DNA of 63,826 bases from Comamonadaceae bacterium. Lineage in GTDB: Bacteria; Pseudomonadota; Gammaproteobacteria; Burkholderiales; Burkholderiaceae_C. A model generated the notes under the pieces. That model searched no databases. It was not told the origin of the DNA and saw only the letters and a program-made list of their open reading frames with translations. Position numbers and translations under genes: made by a program. Below, in pieces: positions 27,331 to 38,671 of this stretch. Each line of letters starts with the position of its first letter. The first letter of the stretch is position 1. The stretch is from the NCBI GenBank assembly GCA_947447985.1, contig CANFLX010000013.1:1-63826 (forward strand), in the 5' to 3' direction.

Positions 27331-28185
27331 AAACAACGCGTCAAAGCCCCCTTCGGGCTCGAAGCGCTTGTTGCGCCAGTACAAGCGCAGGGGGCCCGGC
27401 ATGGCCCGCGCGGATACCGGATGACCTGCGTCGCCGGGGTAACAAATCGTGCGCTCCCCATTTTCGTTGAAGGCCTCGGGCAGGATGACGGGCGGAGGCC
27501 GCGATGCAGCTTCGGCCATCGCGCTGGCCACGCTGGCGTGGCGCGCGAGCTGAGCGAGGCTCATGATTTGCGGCGGTGCCAGCTCAATCTCGCGGCTCCA
27601 GTACTGCTGCAAAGCAGTGCGGGGTTGCAGCCAGGCACTCTCGGTCGCCTCCACGTTGTCGTGCACCGCCAACTGCCCTTCGGGCATGGCGGCGATGAAA
27701 AAACGGGTATCAAAGCGCTTGCTGGAGACCGAGGGCATGCGTGGCGTGATCCAGCGGGTCCAGGGCTGTACAGCGCTGGTGTGCAAGCGCAGCTGCTGGT
27801 TGGCCAGGCGGGTATGGAAGTCGGGTGCCGTTCCGTCGGACGCCTGCGCGCCTGCCGCCTCGCTGGCAAAGAGCACGCCGGATTCTTCAAAGGTCTCCCG
27901 CAAGGCCGCCACAAACAGCCCGCAGGCAATGTACTCCTCGGTGTCCGCCTCGGCCAAAGCGCTGCGCAGCGCTTGGGCGCTGCGGTCAAAGTGCGCATGG
28001 TGGGCCACATCGCAGTCCGCGGCATCGAGTTTCCCGCCCGGGAACACATAGGCGCCGCCCAGCACGTCGGACAGCCCATGGCGCTTGACCAAAAACACTT
28101 CCAGCCCTTGGGCGCCGTCGCGCAGCATGACCACGGTGGCCGCGTCGCGCGGGGGCAGGGTGGGGACGTCGGAGTTCAGTTCCAT
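27325..28185 (-). CDS. Nudix hydrolase (NUDT19-like)
   Basis: A 286-residue Nudix family protein. The Nudix box is split, as in the NUDT19 class: YVFPGGKLDAAD comes first and the helix RETFEESGVLF follows after an insertion of about 45 residues. Eukaryotic NUDT19 hydrolyses CoA esters, so a CoA or acyl-CoA diphosphatase is possible, but the bacterial substrate is not established. I start at ATG 28185. A GTG three codons earlier (28194) is equally open, and neither has a strong ribosome site. It converges on ahpF. Confidence 0.82.
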   Translation of the reverse strand: MELNSDVPTLPPRDAATVVMLRDGAQGLEVFLVKRHGLSDVLGGAYVFPGGKLDAADCDVAHHAHFDRSAQALRSALAEADTEEYIACGLFVAALRETFEESGVLFASEAAGAQASDGTAPDFHTRLANQQLRLHTSAVQPWTRWITPRMPSVSSKRFDTRFFIAAMPEGQLAVHDNVEATESAWLQPRTALQQYWSREIELAPPQIMSLAQLARHASVASAMAEAASRPPPVILPEAFNENGERTICYPGDAGHPVSARAMPGPLRLYWRNKRFEPEGGFDALFA

Positions 28186-28294
28186 GGGTGTCACATTCGT
28201 TGCGGGGGTGAAAAGGGCGGTCGCCGGTGTGCAGTAGAGTCAGCGTTTTTGTGAGCGGCTGTGGCTGCTCTGTGCAACTTGATTGGAGAATTTT

Positions 28295-29203
28295 ATGGCC
28301 CTGGACTTCAAAGACCGTGTAGCAATTGTGACCGGCGCCGGTGGTGGCCTCGGGCGCCTGCATGCATTGGCCCTGGCCCAGCGCGGCGCCAAAGTGCTGG
28401 TCAACGACCTGGGGGGCGCCCGCGACGGCTCCGGCGGATCCGTATCCGCCGCACAAGCGGTGGTGGCTGAGATTGAGGCGGCAGGTGGCGTGGCCTTGGC
28501 CAATGGGGCGTCGGTGACCGATGCGGCGGCCGTGCAGGCCATGGTGCAGCAGGCGGTTGATGCGTGGGGTCGGGTCGATATTTTGGTCAACAACGCCGGC
28601 ATCTTGCGCGACAAAAGCTTTGCCAAGATGGAGCTTGATGACTTCCGGCTGGTGATGGATGTGCATTTGATGGGCGCGGTGCACTGCACCAAGGCCGTCT
28701 GGCCGCACATGGTGTCGCAAAAATACGGCCGCATATTGATGACGACCTCCAGCAGCGGCCTCTATGGCAACTTTGGCCAAAGCAATTACGGTGCGGCCAA
28801 GATGGCTTTGGTGGGCTTGATGCAAACGCTGTCCATCGAGGGCGCCAAAAACAATATCCATGTCAATTGTCTGGCGCCCACGGCCGCCACGCGCATGACC
28901 GAAGACCTGATGCCGCCCCAGGTGCTCGAAGCCCTCAAGCCCGAAGCCGTGGTGCCCGCCATGCTGGTGCTGCTGGCCGAAGACGCACCCACACGCACGA
29001 TTTTGTGCGCTGGCGCCGGGAGCGTGGAGGCCGCGCAAATCACGCTGACACAGGGTGTATGGCTGGGCTTGGGTGCGGATGCGCCTGAGCAGTTGCAAGC
29101 GCAATTGGCGCAGGTCGTGGATGGCGCCAATGCGGCCGTTCCGGCCAGTGGCGCCGCCCAAGGTGCCCATGAATTGGGCCGTGCCCACCAGCACCTGGCC
29201 TGA
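28295..29203 (+). CDS. SDR family oxidoreductase (3-hydroxyacyl-CoA dehydrogenase, MFE-2-like)
   Basis: A 302-residue short-chain dehydrogenase resembling the dehydrogenase domain of peroxisomal multifunctional enzyme 2 and HSD17B4. Landmarks are TGAGGGLGRLHALALAQRGA at the N-terminus, VNDLGGARDGSG, VNNAGILRDKSFAKM, the catalytic TTSSSGLYGNFGQSNYGAAK with Tyr and Lys, and NCLAPTAATRMTEDLMP. Members oxidise 3-hydroxyacyl-CoA or hydroxysteroids with NAD. ATG 28295 follows GGAGA at a good spacing. It is a probable beta-oxidation or ketone-pathway enzyme. It stands alone before gshA. Confidence 0.87.
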   Translation: MALDFKDRVAIVTGAGGGLGRLHALALAQRGAKVLVNDLGGARDGSGGSVSAAQAVVAEIEAAGGVALANGASVTDAAAVQAMVQQAVDAWGRVDILVNNAGILRDKSFAKMELDDFRLVMDVHLMGAVHCTKAVWPHMVSQKYGRILMTTSSSGLYGNFGQSNYGAAKMALVGLMQTLSIEGAKNNIHVNCLAPTAATRMTEDLMPPQVLEALKPEAVVPAMLVLLAEDAPTRTILCAGAGSVEAAQITLTQGVWLGLGADAPEQLQAQLAQVVDGANAAVPASGAAQGAHELGRAHQHLA

Positions 29204-29307
29204 GATATTTCCCTTGGGAGCGGCCTTGTAATAGCCCGCTATCACCCCATGTGCACAGGGCTGTGCTAAGTTCACAGACCTTGGATGGAATGAGAGGGCC
29301 TATTGGC

Positions 29308-30831
29308 ATGACGGAAAGCAATATCGCCCTGAAAGGCATGGATGCAGAGCGCCTGCGCGGCATTCGCCGCGGCATTGAAAAAGAAAGCCTGCGTTGCATG
29401 CCCGATGGTGCACTGGCGCAGAGCCCGCACCCGAAAGATTTGGGTTCGGCACTGACCCACCCGCACATCACCACCGATTTCAGTGAATCGCAAATAGAGT
29501 TGATCACGGGTGTCCATGCGGGCGTCGAGACTTGTCTGGATGAGTTGCGGCAGGTGCAGAAATTCACGCTGCACGCCATGGGCAAAGAGGCGCTGTGGGT
29601 GTCGAGCATGCCCTGCGAGTTGCCGGCGGATGACGCCATTCCGCTGGGTCAATACGGCAGCTCCAATGTCGGGCAGGCCAAAACGGTGTACCGCAGTGGC
29701 TTGGGTTACCGCTATGGCCGGCGCATGCAAACCATTTCCGGCATCCACTACAACTGGTCCTTGCCAGAGGTCTCCAGCGAGGCCTATTTCGGTCTGATTC
29801 GCAACTTCCGCCGCCATGCGTTTTTGTTGCTCTATTTGTTTGGCGCATCGCCCGCTGTGTGCGAATCCTTTGTCGCGGGTCGCGCCCATTCGCTGCAGCC
29901 CCTAGGGCCTGGCACCATGGGGCTGCCCTTTGCTACCTCGCTGCGCATGGGTCGTCTGGGCTACCAAAGCGACGCACAAAGCGCGCTGGCGGTGAGCTAC
30001 AACAGTTTAGAGGGCTACGCTGCATCGCTGCACCAGGCCTTGACCGTGCCCTATGCGTCTTACGAAGCCATGGGCGTGCAAGCGCCGGACGGCCATTTCC
30101 GCCAGCTTGCCAGCACCTTGCTGCAAATCGAAAACGAGTTCTACGGCACCATCCGACCCAAGCGGGTCATCTTCCAAGGCGAACGGCCCCTGCATGCGCT
30201 GCGGGAACGTGGTGTGGAATATGTGGAAGTGCGGCTCATGGACCTGGACCCCTTGGAGCCTGTGGGCATCAACGCGCGCACGCTGCGGTTTCTGGACGTG
30301 TTTTTGCTGCATTGCCTGTCGCAGCCCAGCCCCCAGGATTCGCCGCAGGAAATTGCCGCCATGTCGCGCAACCAGCAATGCGTGGCCGAGCGCGGGCGCG
30401 AGCCCGGCTTGCAGCTGCAGCGCGGCGACAGTGCGGTGGCGCTCAAGGACTGGGGCTTGGCCTTGGTGCGCGAATTTGCATCTATCGCCCAGGCCCTGGA
30501 CGCTGCGCACGGCACCCGCGACTACAGCGCTGCCGTGGCCCATGCCGACAACAGTTTGCACCACCCCGAAACACTTCCGTCGGCCCGCGTGCTGCACGCC
30601 ATGCACCAGGAATTTGGCGGCTCCTTTGCGGCCTTTGCCAAAGCCCACTCCTTAGAAACCAAGGCGCAGGAACTTGCCGCGCCCTTAGAAGCCCATGCAC
30701 TGGCGCATTTTGAGCAACTTGCAGAAGATTCACGCGCGCAACAACGCGCCATCGAAGAAGGCGACAGCCTGCCGTTTGCGCAGTATTTGTCGCAGTACCT
30801 GATGCCGGAGCGCCTGGGCCGCAGCGCCTGA
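29308..30831 (+). CDS. gshA: glutamate-cysteine ligase
   Basis: About 507 residues, the proteobacterial class of gamma-glutamylcysteine synthetase, first step of glutathione synthesis. Supporting segments are LRGIRRGIEKESLR, ITTDFSESQIELITG, the active-site region GLGYRYGRRMQTISGIHYN, FGASPAVCESF and YVEVRLMDLDPLEPVGI. Several ATGs precede the conserved region (29290, 29308, 29338) and the open frame begins at 29251. I prefer 29308 (MTESNIALKG), which has a GAGAGGG upstream, with moderate certainty. The GTPase gene starts seven bases after the stop. A GST is encoded 10 kb downstream. Confidence 0.92.
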   Translation: MTESNIALKGMDAERLRGIRRGIEKESLRCMPDGALAQSPHPKDLGSALTHPHITTDFSESQIELITGVHAGVETCLDELRQVQKFTLHAMGKEALWVSSMPCELPADDAIPLGQYGSSNVGQAKTVYRSGLGYRYGRRMQTISGIHYNWSLPEVSSEAYFGLIRNFRRHAFLLLYLFGASPAVCESFVAGRAHSLQPLGPGTMGLPFATSLRMGRLGYQSDAQSALAVSYNSLEGYAASLHQALTVPYASYEAMGVQAPDGHFRQLASTLLQIENEFYGTIRPKRVIFQGERPLHALRERGVEYVEVRLMDLDPLEPVGINARTLRFLDVFLLHCLSQPSPQDSPQEIAAMSRNQQCVAERGREPGLQLQRGDSAVALKDWGLALVREFASIAQALDAAHGTRDYSAAVAHADNSLHHPETLPSARVLHAMHQEFGGSFAAFAKAHSLETKAQELAAPLEAHALAHFEQLAEDSRAQQRAIEEGDSLPFAQYLSQYLMPERLGRSA

Positions 30832-30838
30832 ACAAGCT

Positions 30839-31825
30839 ATGGCGATCCAATGGTTTCCCGGCCACATGCACCTGACGCGCAAGGCCATTGGCGAGCGCAT
30901 CAAAGACATCGATGTGGTAATCGAGCTGCTCGACGCCCGCCTGCCGGGCTCCAGCGCCAACCCCATGCTGGCCGATATCACCAGCGGCAAACCGGCACTC
31001 AAAGTGCTGAACAAACAAGACCTGGCCGATCCGCTGCGTACCGAGGCGTGGCTCGCGCACTACAACGCCATGCCCGGTGTGCGTGCCCTGGGACTGGACG
31101 CGAGCATGAGCACCCCGGCGCGGGCGCTGGTGACGGCCTGCCACTCGCTCGCTCCCAACCGGGGCGGCATGGCCAAGCCCATGCGGGTGCTGATTTGCGG
31201 CATTCCCAATGTGGGCAAGTCCACGCTGATCAACACCCTCAAGGGCAAACGCTCGGCCAAGACCGGTGATGAGGCCGGTGTCACCAAGATCGAGCAGCGC
31301 ATCACGATTGCCGACGATTTTTACCTTTACGACACGCCAGGCGTGTTGTGGCCGCGCATCATCGTGGCCAAGAGCGGCTACAACCTGGCCGCCAGTGGAG
31401 CCATCGGGCGCAATGCTTTCAATGAAGAAGAGGTTGCGCTGGAACTGCTGGACTACCTGCGCCAGCACTACGCCACCGCCATCGAGGCTCGGTACAAACT
31501 TGAAGGCGTGGCGCAGATGCGCGACGAGGAGATATTGGCCGCCATCGGCAAAAAGCGCGGTGCTTTGCAGTCGGGTGGGCGCATCAATCTGCAAAAGGCT
31601 GCAGAAATTGCGATCTACGACTTCCGCAGCGCAAGCCTGGGGCGGGTGACCTTGGAGACACCCGCTGAGTTTTCACAATGGCTGGTGGAGGGCAAGTTGC
31701 TGGACGCCGAGCGGCAACTCAAGAAAGACGAAATTGAGCACAAGCGCCTGGTGCGTCTGAAAAAAATCCCCCGGCCTGCGACCCGCGCCGAGCGCGATGC
31801 GGCAGGCGACGAACCTGCTGATTGA
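30839..31825 (+). CDS. rbgA: ribosome biogenesis GTPase YlqF/RbgA
   Basis: A 328-residue circularly permuted GTPase. The G motifs occur in the order G4 (NKQD, 58-61), G1 (GIPNVGKST, 121-129) and G3 (DTPG, 165-168), which is diagnostic of the YlqF/YawG group. The opening IQWFPGHMHLTRKAI is the hallmark of RbgA, a large-subunit assembly factor. The C-terminus is lysine- and arginine-rich. It lies seven bases after gshA on the same strand and is probably cotranscribed with it. Confidence 0.93.
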   Translation: MAIQWFPGHMHLTRKAIGERIKDIDVVIELLDARLPGSSANPMLADITSGKPALKVLNKQDLADPLRTEAWLAHYNAMPGVRALGLDASMSTPARALVTACHSLAPNRGGMAKPMRVLICGIPNVGKSTLINTLKGKRSAKTGDEAGVTKIEQRITIADDFYLYDTPGVLWPRIIVAKSGYNLAASGAIGRNAFNEEEVALELLDYLRQHYATAIEARYKLEGVAQMRDEEILAAIGKKRGALQSGGRINLQKAAEIAIYDFRSASLGRVTLETPAEFSQWLVEGKLLDAERQLKKDEIEHKRLVRLKKIPRPATRAERDAAGDEPAD

Positions 31826-31926
31826 GCGGTCGCAGGAAGGGGTGAGAGCCCGTAGCGAGGGTTTCCCCGTAGCCCAGGAAGTCCTGATAAGCTCGCCCCC
31901 CGCTGGGTGACTTTCTAAATTTCCAA

Positions 31927-32349
31927 ATGAACAACTTGAACCTCATTCGTGGGCTCTTCCTCACGGCGATATCGCTGATGTTTGGGCTCACTTCCATGAC
32001 CTATTCCATCGGCAAATTGGGCAAAGCCGGCCCTGGCATGTTTCCGCTCATCGTCAGTGGCATGCTTTTCATGATCGGTCTGGCCACCATCATCGGCTCG
32101 CGCTACAAGCCGCCTGTGCCCATCAACTACAACTTCAAAAACCTCGCGCTGGTGTTGATTGGTCTGTGTGGCTTTGCAGTCCTGTCCCACTACCTCAATA
32201 TGATCGCGGCGATCATCTTTTTGGTTTTCTCCACGGCCTATGCGGCCAAATCGTTCACTGTGGTTCGCAACCTCAAAATCGCGGCGGTCCTGATCGCCAT
32301 CGGATTCGCATTCAAATACCTGCTTGGCCTTAACCTGCCACTGATCTAA
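31927..32349 (+). CDS. tctB: tripartite tricarboxylate transporter TctB family protein
   Basis: A 140-residue membrane protein with four predicted helices: LIRGLFLTAISLMFGLTSM, FPLIVSGMLFMIGLATIIG, LALVLIGLCGFAVLSHYL and a hydrophobic C-terminal half. Size, topology and the motif GKAGPGMFPLIVSG identify the small TctB subunit of a tripartite tricarboxylate transporter. It overlaps tctA by one base (TAATG), so the two are translationally coupled. No tctC (periplasmic binding protein) gene is in the window. Confidence 0.85.
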   Translation: MNNLNLIRGLFLTAISLMFGLTSMTYSIGKLGKAGPGMFPLIVSGMLFMIGLATIIGSRYKPPVPINYNFKNLALVLIGLCGFAVLSHYLNMIAAIIFLVFSTAYAAKSFTVVRNLKIAAVLIAIGFAFKYLLGLNLPLI

Positions 32350-33845
32350 TGGACATCCTGCACAACCTCTCCTTCGGTTTTGAACATGCTTTGACGTGGC
32401 AAAACCTGATGTACTGCGCCATTGGCTGCGTGGTCGGCACGCTCGTCGGACTGCTGCCGGGCCTGGGCCCTTTGTCGACCATCAGCTTGTTGCTGCCCTT
32501 GACCTACAGCATTCCTACTGATGGTTCCATCATCATGCTGGCCGGTATCTACTACGGTGCGCAGTACGGAGATAGCGTCAGTGCGATCACCATGAAGATT
32601 CCGCATGCGGCCAGTATCGTGGCCTGTATTGACGGCTACCAGATGACGTTGAAGGGCAAGACCGGCTTGGCGCTTTTTACGGCCGGTATATCCAGTTTTA
32701 TCGGTGGTACGGTGGCCATCATCGTGCTGGCCACCTTGGCACCCACGCTGGGCGAAGTTGCCTTGTTGTTTGGGCCCGCTGACTATTGCGCGCTCATGCT
32801 GCTGGGTTTTGTGTGCGTGAGCTTTGTGACGACGGGCAGCATGCTCAATGGCCTCGCAATGACGCTGATCGGCGTGCTGCTCGGATTGGTGGGCACTGAC
32901 GTCAACAGCGGAGCCTTGCGTTTCACAATGGATCTCCCGTTTCTGGCAGACGGCGTGGGGCTGATCAGCGTGGCGCTGGGTTGCTTCGGTATTGCCGAGA
33001 TCGTCAAAAACCTGGATGAAGGCGGCGAACGCACCCCCTTCAATGGCGAAATCAAATTGATGCCAACCTGGCCCGAGTTCAAGCGCATCATTCCCAGCGC
33101 CTTGCGTGGCAGTGTGATTGGCTCCGTTCTGGGCCTGTTGCCGGGCGGTGGGCCGGTGATTGCGCAGTTTGCCGCTTATGCGGTGGACAAGCGCTTTAGC
33201 AAGTACAAGCATGAAATGGGCGATGGCGCGATCGAAGGCGTCGCGGGTCAAGCAGCGGCCGACGAGTCTGCTGCGCGCACCAGCTTTATTCCGCTCATGA
33301 GCATCGGCATTCCTGAAAACGCCGTGATGGCCTTGATGATGGCGGCGTTCATCGTCAAAGGCGTGCAGCCTGGCCCGAACATGATTGCCAACCACCCTGA
33401 CTTGTTCTGGGGCCTGGTCGCCAGCATGTGGGTGGGTAACTGCTTCCTGGTGATCTTGAATGTGCCCTTGGTGCGTTACTGGCTCTCAGTGTTCAAGATC
33501 CCGTTCAGCGTGTTGTTTCCGGGCATTCTGTTCTTTTGCTGCATCGGCACTTACAGCATCAACAACAACTTGGATGACCTGTACATCACCGCGACTTTCG
33601 GGTTTATCGGCTACATGTTCATGCGCTTAGGCTTGGAAGCGGCGCCTTTGATGCTCGGCTTTATCCTGGGCCCCATGTTGGAAGAGTACTTCCGCCGCCA
33701 ACTGCTCATCAGCCGAGGCGACTTCACGTCCTTTTTGACACGGCCTATCAGCGGCAGCTTGCTGGCATTGATTGCCGTATTCATGCTGTGGCAGATCTTC
33801 ACGTTCGTGCGTCAGGCCAAGAAGGGGCCACAAACCGTCGTGTAG
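32349..33845 (+). CDS. tctA: tripartite tricarboxylate transporter permease TctA
   Basis: The 498-residue large permease of a TTT transporter, with about twelve hydrophobic helices. Conserved family segments include GLLPGLGPLSTISLLLP, YYGAQYGDSVSAITMKIPH, VLGLLPGGGPVIAQFAAYA and the second glycine-proline motif LPGGGP. It imports carboxylates such as citrate, tartrate or others captured by a TctC protein. Here TctC would have to come from another locus. A clear intrinsic terminator follows at 33874. Confidence 0.93.
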   Translation: MDILHNLSFGFEHALTWQNLMYCAIGCVVGTLVGLLPGLGPLSTISLLLPLTYSIPTDGSIIMLAGIYYGAQYGDSVSAITMKIPHAASIVACIDGYQMTLKGKTGLALFTAGISSFIGGTVAIIVLATLAPTLGEVALLFGPADYCALMLLGFVCVSFVTTGSMLNGLAMTLIGVLLGLVGTDVNSGALRFTMDLPFLADGVGLISVALGCFGIAEIVKNLDEGGERTPFNGEIKLMPTWPEFKRIIPSALRGSVIGSVLGLLPGGGPVIAQFAAYAVDKRFSKYKHEMGDGAIEGVAGQAAADESAARTSFIPLMSIGIPENAVMALMMAAFIVKGVQPGPNMIANHPDLFWGLVASMWVGNCFLVILNVPLVRYWLSVFKIPFSVLFPGILFFCCIGTYSINNNLDDLYITATFGFIGYMFMRLGLEAAPLMLGFILGPMLEEYFRRQLLISRGDFTSFLTRPISGSLLALIAVFMLWQIFTFVRQAKKGPQTVV

Positions 33846-33873
33846 GTTCTGTTTCGACGGAACACATTGCTAG

Positions 33874-33899
33874 AAGCGGCCTTCAATGGCCGCTTTTTT
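33874..33899 (+). terminator. intrinsic terminator after tctA
   Basis: AAGCGGCC at 33874-33881 pairs with GGCCGCTT at 33888-33895 around a six-base loop, and the T run continues to 33899. It lies 29 bases after the tctA stop and closes the tctBA unit. Confidence 0.85.
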
Positions 33900-33986
33900 A
33901 TGGCCCACGGTGGTGCCAACCGAGGGCTTTCCCTGTCACGCAAAGCAATGGAGATGGGGGCGAACTTGCCTACACTGGTCCCTTGA

Positions 33987-36071
<2,085 letters not shown>

Positions 36072-36111
36072 GCGCGTATTCGAATTTAAAAAATGATTCT
36101 GGAGCACCACC

Positions 36112-36921
36112 ATGACTGAAAACTTCAACAACCTTTTTTCTATCCAAGGCAAAACCGCGCTGGTCACTGGCGGCTCGCGCGGCATTGGCGAAATGATCGC
36201 GGCGGGCTTTTTGGCCCAAGGCGCCAAGGTCTATATTTCCTCGCGCAAGGCCGACGTGTGCCAGGCCACGGCCCATCGCCTGAGCCAAGCCTACGGCGGC
36301 GAGTGCATTGCACTGCCTGCCGATTTGTCCAAACTCCAGGGCGTAGAAAGCCTGGCAGCGCAGCTCAGCGCGCACGAATCCAAGTTGGACATTCTGATCA
36401 ACAACGCAGGCGCTTCCTGGGGTGCGCCGCTGGACCAGTTTCCAGAAGTGGGCTGGGACAAGGTGATGGACACCAATGTCAAAGGCGTGTTCTTTTTGAC
36501 ACAAAAGCTGCTGCCCCTGTTGCGTGCAGCAGGGCAGGGCACCAGCCCCGCACGGGTCATCAACATCGGCTCGATTGACGGGCTCAAGAGTTCCTCGTTT
36601 GACGCGTTTTCTTACGGCGCATCCAAGGCCGCGGTGCACCACCTGACCCGTTTTATGGCAACGCATTTGACCAAAGAGCGGATTCTGTTCAACGCCATCG
36701 CGCCCGGACCTTTTCCGACCTGGATGCTCAGCACCGGCGTGGGCTTTGGCGGCGAAACCGAAGGGGTCAACTGGGACCAGGTCGGTCAAGCCAATCCCAG
36801 TGGACGCGTGGGCACACCCCAGGACATCGCCGGCCTGGCCACCTTTTTGTGTTCACGCGCAGGTGAATTCGTGGTCGGCCAAACCATTGCCTGCGATGGG
36901 GGAGTTGTCGGCACGGCCTAA
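36112..36921 (+). CDS. SDR family oxidoreductase (RhlG / 3-ketoacyl reductase-like)
   Basis: A 269-residue short-chain dehydrogenase. TGGSRGIGEMIAAGFLAQGA binds the cofactor, NNAGASWGAPLDQFPEVGWD follows, the catalytic serine is in NIGSIDGLKSS and the YxxxK is YGASK. The pattern around NAIAPGPFPTWML and the length are similar to RhlG-type NADPH-dependent ketoacyl reductases. It probably reduces a 3-keto or similar carbonyl on an acyl chain. It starts 40 bases after fadH and 55 bases before the next ligase on the same strand. Confidence 0.87.
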   Translation: MTENFNNLFSIQGKTALVTGGSRGIGEMIAAGFLAQGAKVYISSRKADVCQATAHRLSQAYGGECIALPADLSKLQGVESLAAQLSAHESKLDILINNAGASWGAPLDQFPEVGWDKVMDTNVKGVFFLTQKLLPLLRAAGQGTSPARVINIGSIDGLKSSSFDAFSYGASKAAVHHLTRFMATHLTKERILFNAIAPGPFPTWMLSTGVGFGGETEGVNWDQVGQANPSGRVGTPQDIAGLATFLCSRAGEFVVGQTIACDGGVVGTA

Positions 36922-36976
36922 AGCAGACGTGCAACCCGATTACCATTCGCCCGATTAAAACGACGACGAGACAAAC

Positions 36977-38662
36977 ATGACTACCAACAAATTGATCCTG
37001 GACTACATCTACCAGCACGAAAAAGAGCGCGCCAACAAAGTGTTCTTGACCCAACCACTGGGCAATGGCCAAGTGGCCGATTACACCTGGGCCCAGACCC
37101 TGGACCAGGCGCGCCGCATGGCCACACACCTGCAAGGCCTGGGCTATGCGCCTGGTGCGCGCATCGGCATCTTGTCCAAGAATTGCGCCCATTTCTTCAT
37201 GGCCGAGCTCGCCATCTGGATGGCGGGCTACACCACGGTGGCGATTTTTCCGACCGAGGCCGCAGGCACCATTCGCTATGTGCTGGAGCACAGCGAGGCC
37301 AGCCTGTTGTTTGTGGGCAAGCTCGACACCTGGCCCGAGCAAGAGCCGGGCGTGCCCGAGCACATGCCCCGCATTGCCTTCCCCTTGGCGCCCGCCACCC
37401 CTTACGAGACCTGGGACGCGATCACCGCGCGCACGGCGCCTATCGCCGGTTTCCCCCAGCGCGCAGGCACCGATCTGGCCATGCTGATTTACACCTCCGG
37501 CTCGACTGGACAGCCCAAAGGTGTGATGCACAGCTTTGGGCGCATCACCTCCGCCTGCGAATACTCGGTCGGCCTGAACATGGGCGGCGTCGATGCGTCC
37601 GCCGGTCAGGAATTCCGTGTGTTGTCGTATCTGCCTTTGGCCCACGTTTTTGAGCGCGCGGTCATTGAGTGCAACTCCCTGGTCGTGGGCCGTGTGCATG
37701 TGTTTTTTGCCGAATCGCTGGACACCTTTGCTGCAGACTTGCAGCGCGCCCGCCCTACGCTGTTTGTGTCGGTGCCCCGCTTGTGGCTCAAGTTCCAGCA
37801 GGCGGTGTTTGCCAAGATGCCGGCACGCAAGTTGTCGATTCTTCTGAAGATTCCGTTCTTGGGCAAAGTGGTGGCCAAGAAGATCTTGGTCAACCTGGGC
37901 CTGGACCAGGTGGAGATGGCCTTCAGCGGATCGGCTCCTTTGCCGGCGGACCTGATTCGTTGGTACCGCAGCCTGGGCTTGCAGCTGCTCGAAGGTTTGG
38001 GCATGACCGAAGACTTTGCCTATTCGCATACCGCAACCCTTGAGTTCAGCGAACCGGGCTATGTGGGCGTGGCCAACCCGGGCGTGCAGGCGCGCATCAG
38101 CCCCGAAGGTGAGATTCTGGTCAAGTCGCCAGGCCAGATGGTGGGCTACTACAAGCGCCCTGATCTGGACGCCGAGTGCTTCACCGAAGACGGCTTTTTC
38201 CACACCGGTGATTTGGGCTCCAGGGCGCCCGATGGTCAGCTCAAGGTGACCGGCCGCTTGAAAGAATTGTTCAAGACCTCCAAGGGCAAATACGTGGCAC
38301 CTGCGCCGATTGAGAACCTGCTCAACAACCACCCCCTGGTGGAAAGCAGCATGGTCTCCGGCTTGGGTCAGCCTGCCGCTTATGCAGTGGTGGTGCTTGG
38401 TGAAGAGTTCCGCCCCAAGCAAAACGACCCTGCGTTCCGTGCCGACGCACAAGCCCAACTCGAGCAACTGCTGGGTGAAGTCAACGCCCAGGTGGCCGAC
38501 TACGAAAAACTGCAAATGATTGTGGTGGCCAAAGACCCGTGGTCGATCGAGAACGGTTGCCTGACGCCCACCATGAAGATCCGCCGCAGCCGTATCGAGA
38601 GCGTGGTCGAACCCAAGGTGGACGGCTGGTACGCCAACAAAAGCCCGGTGCAGTGGGCTTAA
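36977..38662 (+). CDS. AMP-binding acyl-CoA ligase (long-chain FAA1-type)
   Basis: A 561-residue acyl-CoA synthetase of the long-chain FAA1-like class. The P-loop YTSGSTGQPKGVMHS lies near residue 173. LPLAHVFERAVIE is diagnostic for long-chain ligases. Further motifs are SGSAPLPADLIRWYRSLG, LLEGLGMTED, FHTGDLGSRAPDGQLKVTGR and the C-terminal SKGKYVAPAPIEN. The final region LTPTMKIRRSRIE carries the catalytic lysine. It activates fatty acids or related carboxylates to CoA esters. It ends ten bases from the convergent alpha/beta hydrolase. Confidence 0.9.
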   Translation: MTTNKLILDYIYQHEKERANKVFLTQPLGNGQVADYTWAQTLDQARRMATHLQGLGYAPGARIGILSKNCAHFFMAELAIWMAGYTTVAIFPTEAAGTIRYVLEHSEASLLFVGKLDTWPEQEPGVPEHMPRIAFPLAPATPYETWDAITARTAPIAGFPQRAGTDLAMLIYTSGSTGQPKGVMHSFGRITSACEYSVGLNMGGVDASAGQEFRVLSYLPLAHVFERAVIECNSLVVGRVHVFFAESLDTFAADLQRARPTLFVSVPRLWLKFQQAVFAKMPARKLSILLKIPFLGKVVAKKILVNLGLDQVEMAFSGSAPLPADLIRWYRSLGLQLLEGLGMTEDFAYSHTATLEFSEPGYVGVANPGVQARISPEGEILVKSPGQMVGYYKRPDLDAECFTEDGFFHTGDLGSRAPDGQLKVTGRLKELFKTSKGKYVAPAPIENLLNNHPLVESSMVSGLGQPAAYAVVVLGEEFRPKQNDPAFRADAQAQLEQLLGEVNAQVADYEKLQMIVVAKDPWSIENGCLTPTMKIRRSRIESVVEPKVDGWYANKSPVQWA

Positions 38663-38671
38663 GGGCCTGAA

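Noticed and set aside
36767..38515. 582-codon minus-strand frame opposite the acyl-CoA ligase
   Set aside because: Antisense shadow; the plus strand carries all ANL motifs.
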